From assembly GCA_025963955.1 (NCBI GenBank), contig JAOPZU010000350.1, positions 1 to 5,662 on the forward strand: a stretch of DNA of 5,662 nt, written 5' to 3'. Every line of letters begins with the position of its first letter. Position 1 is the stretch's first letter. This document shows, piece after piece, positions 5,125-5,662 of this stretch. The stretch is from Solirubrobacterales bacterium. Its GTDB lineage: Bacteria; Actinomycetota; Thermoleophilia; Solirubrobacterales; Solirubrobacteraceae. The translations under genes and the position numbers were made by a program. The notes below the pieces were generated by a model, which saw nothing but the letters and a program-made list of their open reading frames with translations, did no database searches and was not told the DNA's origin.

Positions 5125-5332
5125 CGGTCAGACTCGCACCGTGCCCGCCGGTGAAGCCGCGGCATACGCCGTAGTGGCCTTTGGCGACTTCGCGAGCGTT
5201 ATGCGAGACGGCTGCACACGACGGACAGACGAACGCCGGCGGCCGCGTCAGCCCGCCGCTTCGGAAACCGGGAGCAGCGTCGCGCCCAATGCTGTCGGCC
5301 GGCTGTGACGGGCGGTCATCCCTAGCGGACAT
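5114..5332 (-). CDS. Small Cys/His protein with eroded zinc-ribbon signature
   Basis: The product is 72 residues. The ATG at 5332 is preceded on the minus strand by AGGAG with a five-base spacer, one of the best ribosome binding sites in the window, which is the main reason to accept the gene. Residues 1-33 are polar and probably disordered. Residues 34-62 (FVCPSCAAVSHNAREVAKGH, then YGVCRGFTG) closely follow a small zinc-binding protein type common in actinobacteria and their phages, as I recall it: CPxCG.VSH...DV..GYCG.CH.FT. Here Cys36, Cys39 and Cys57 are kept, but the expected third Cys is Tyr54 and the final His is Arg58. His44, His53 or His64 might replace ligands. Metal binding is thus uncertain: this is either a divergent member or a decaying gene. 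No neighbour suggests a role. Confidence 0.6.
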   Translation of the reverse strand: MSARDDRPSQPADSIGRDAAPGFRSGGLTRPPAFVCPSCAAVSHNAREVAKGHYGVCRGFTGGHGASLTAVD

Positions 5333-5662
5333 GTCGTCTCCTGATTCGCAGCGATGTGGTGAGCCTGCCCCGTCCGCACGTTTGCTTCCAGGCCTTGGGG
5401 CGGGAGGGAGCTGGCGTCACGGGCAAGGGAACTGCAGGGGCTTGGGTCTGCTTGAAGCTCTGGATGGCCTGAAGCAGGGCTGCCCGGGGGCCGAAGCTAG
5501 GCGCAAGGAATCTTCAACCGGATGGCCACGCCGTTGACCGTCTCGTTTGAACGTAGACCGCGGAGGGCCGCAGACCGGGTATGGGGCTCGGGGTCGTTCT
5601 CAATCGGAACGACCCTCCGACGCGTGGCCGGCCCGTACGAATGCACACGCGGCCTCTTCTTC
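5333..5662. other. Region without a convincing gene
   Basis: No frame gives a protein-like translation with a good start. An ATG at 5522 opens a frame that runs off the window end (47 codons, beginning MATPLTVSFE), but it lacks a well-placed ribosome binding site and crosses a perfect 9-bp inverted repeat. The promoter of the minus-strand Cys/His gene should lie in the left part; no clear -35/-10 pair is seen. Confidence 0.5.
5591..5615. repeat. 9-bp inverted repeat, possible terminator
   Basis: GGGTCGTTC (5591-5599) and GAACGACCC (5607-5615) pair perfectly around the 7-base loop TCAATCG. No T-run follows on either strand. The stem length and loop fit a high-GC terminator or a dimeric repressor site. 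The gene it would serve is outside the window. Confidence 0.45.

Noticed and set aside
5042..5308. Plus-strand frame of 88 codons opposite the Cys/His gene
   Set aside because: TTG start without a ribosome binding site and no motif; the minus-strand frame has AGGAG and a recognisable Cys pattern.
5181..5537. Plus-strand frame of 118 codons
   Set aside because: TTG start, low-complexity translation, and overlap with the better-supported minus-strand gene.
5522..5662. Plus-strand frame open to the window end (MATPLTVSFE...)
   Set aside because: No well-placed ribosome binding site, no family resemblance, and a perfect inverted repeat inside; at high GC a 47-codon open frame is expected by chance.

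Overview
The DNA is high-GC, with GC-rich third codon positions. Its gene families are a secreted glycine/aspartate-repeat protein, a SHOCT-domain protein and a PH-like actinobacterial hypothetical. Together they point to an actinobacterial genome, possibly Thermoleophilia (Solirubrobacterales). The lineage is inferred from protein style, not from a marker gene.

Layout. Bases 18-563 encode a small exported protein with RTX-like repeats, which looks like ordinary chromosome. Bases 573-607 carry two interlocking inverted repeats. These run into a 43-base stretch (596-638, minus strand) that reads as the 3' part of a tRNA-Ala(GGC) gene, from anticodon loop to discriminator base; the 5' part is absent. 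Immediately to the right lie four direct copies of TGGTACCCA (723-781) and a full-length tyrosine recombinase (788-2131, plus). Convergent with it, and sharing the four bases CTAG with its stop, is an excisionase-type helix-turn-helix gene (2128 to about 2412, minus). Upstream of that is a ribbon-helix-helix protein with a Trp-rich C-terminal domain (2552-3118, minus), possibly preceded by a 42-codon ORF overlapping it as ATGA. This is the recombination end of an integrative element inserted at the 3' part of a tRNA gene. Its far boundary is not visible here, and no relaxase, replication protein or phage structural gene is present.

A roughly 400-base palindrome-bearing intergenic region (3243-3642) precedes two plus-strand genes. 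The first is a PH-like hypothetical protein (3643-4137) with a strong Shine-Dalgarno. The second (4217-4819) is a beta-rich-domain plus SHOCT protein that appears to be transcribed leaderlessly, with a TAnnnT -10 six bases before its ATG. Whether these two are cargo or resident chromosome cannot be decided from the window.

The last 840 bases are gene-poor. They hold a possible short C-terminal gene remnant (4816-4896, minus), a small Cys/His protein with an eroded zinc-ribbon signature and a strong ribosome binding site (5114-5332, minus), and several inverted repeats. I see no CRISPR array, no complete tRNA or rRNA, and no insertion sequence. The best candidate for something under-described is the integration module: the repeat array, the int/HTH stop overlap, the RHH/Trp-rich protein and the interlocking hairpins at the junction.
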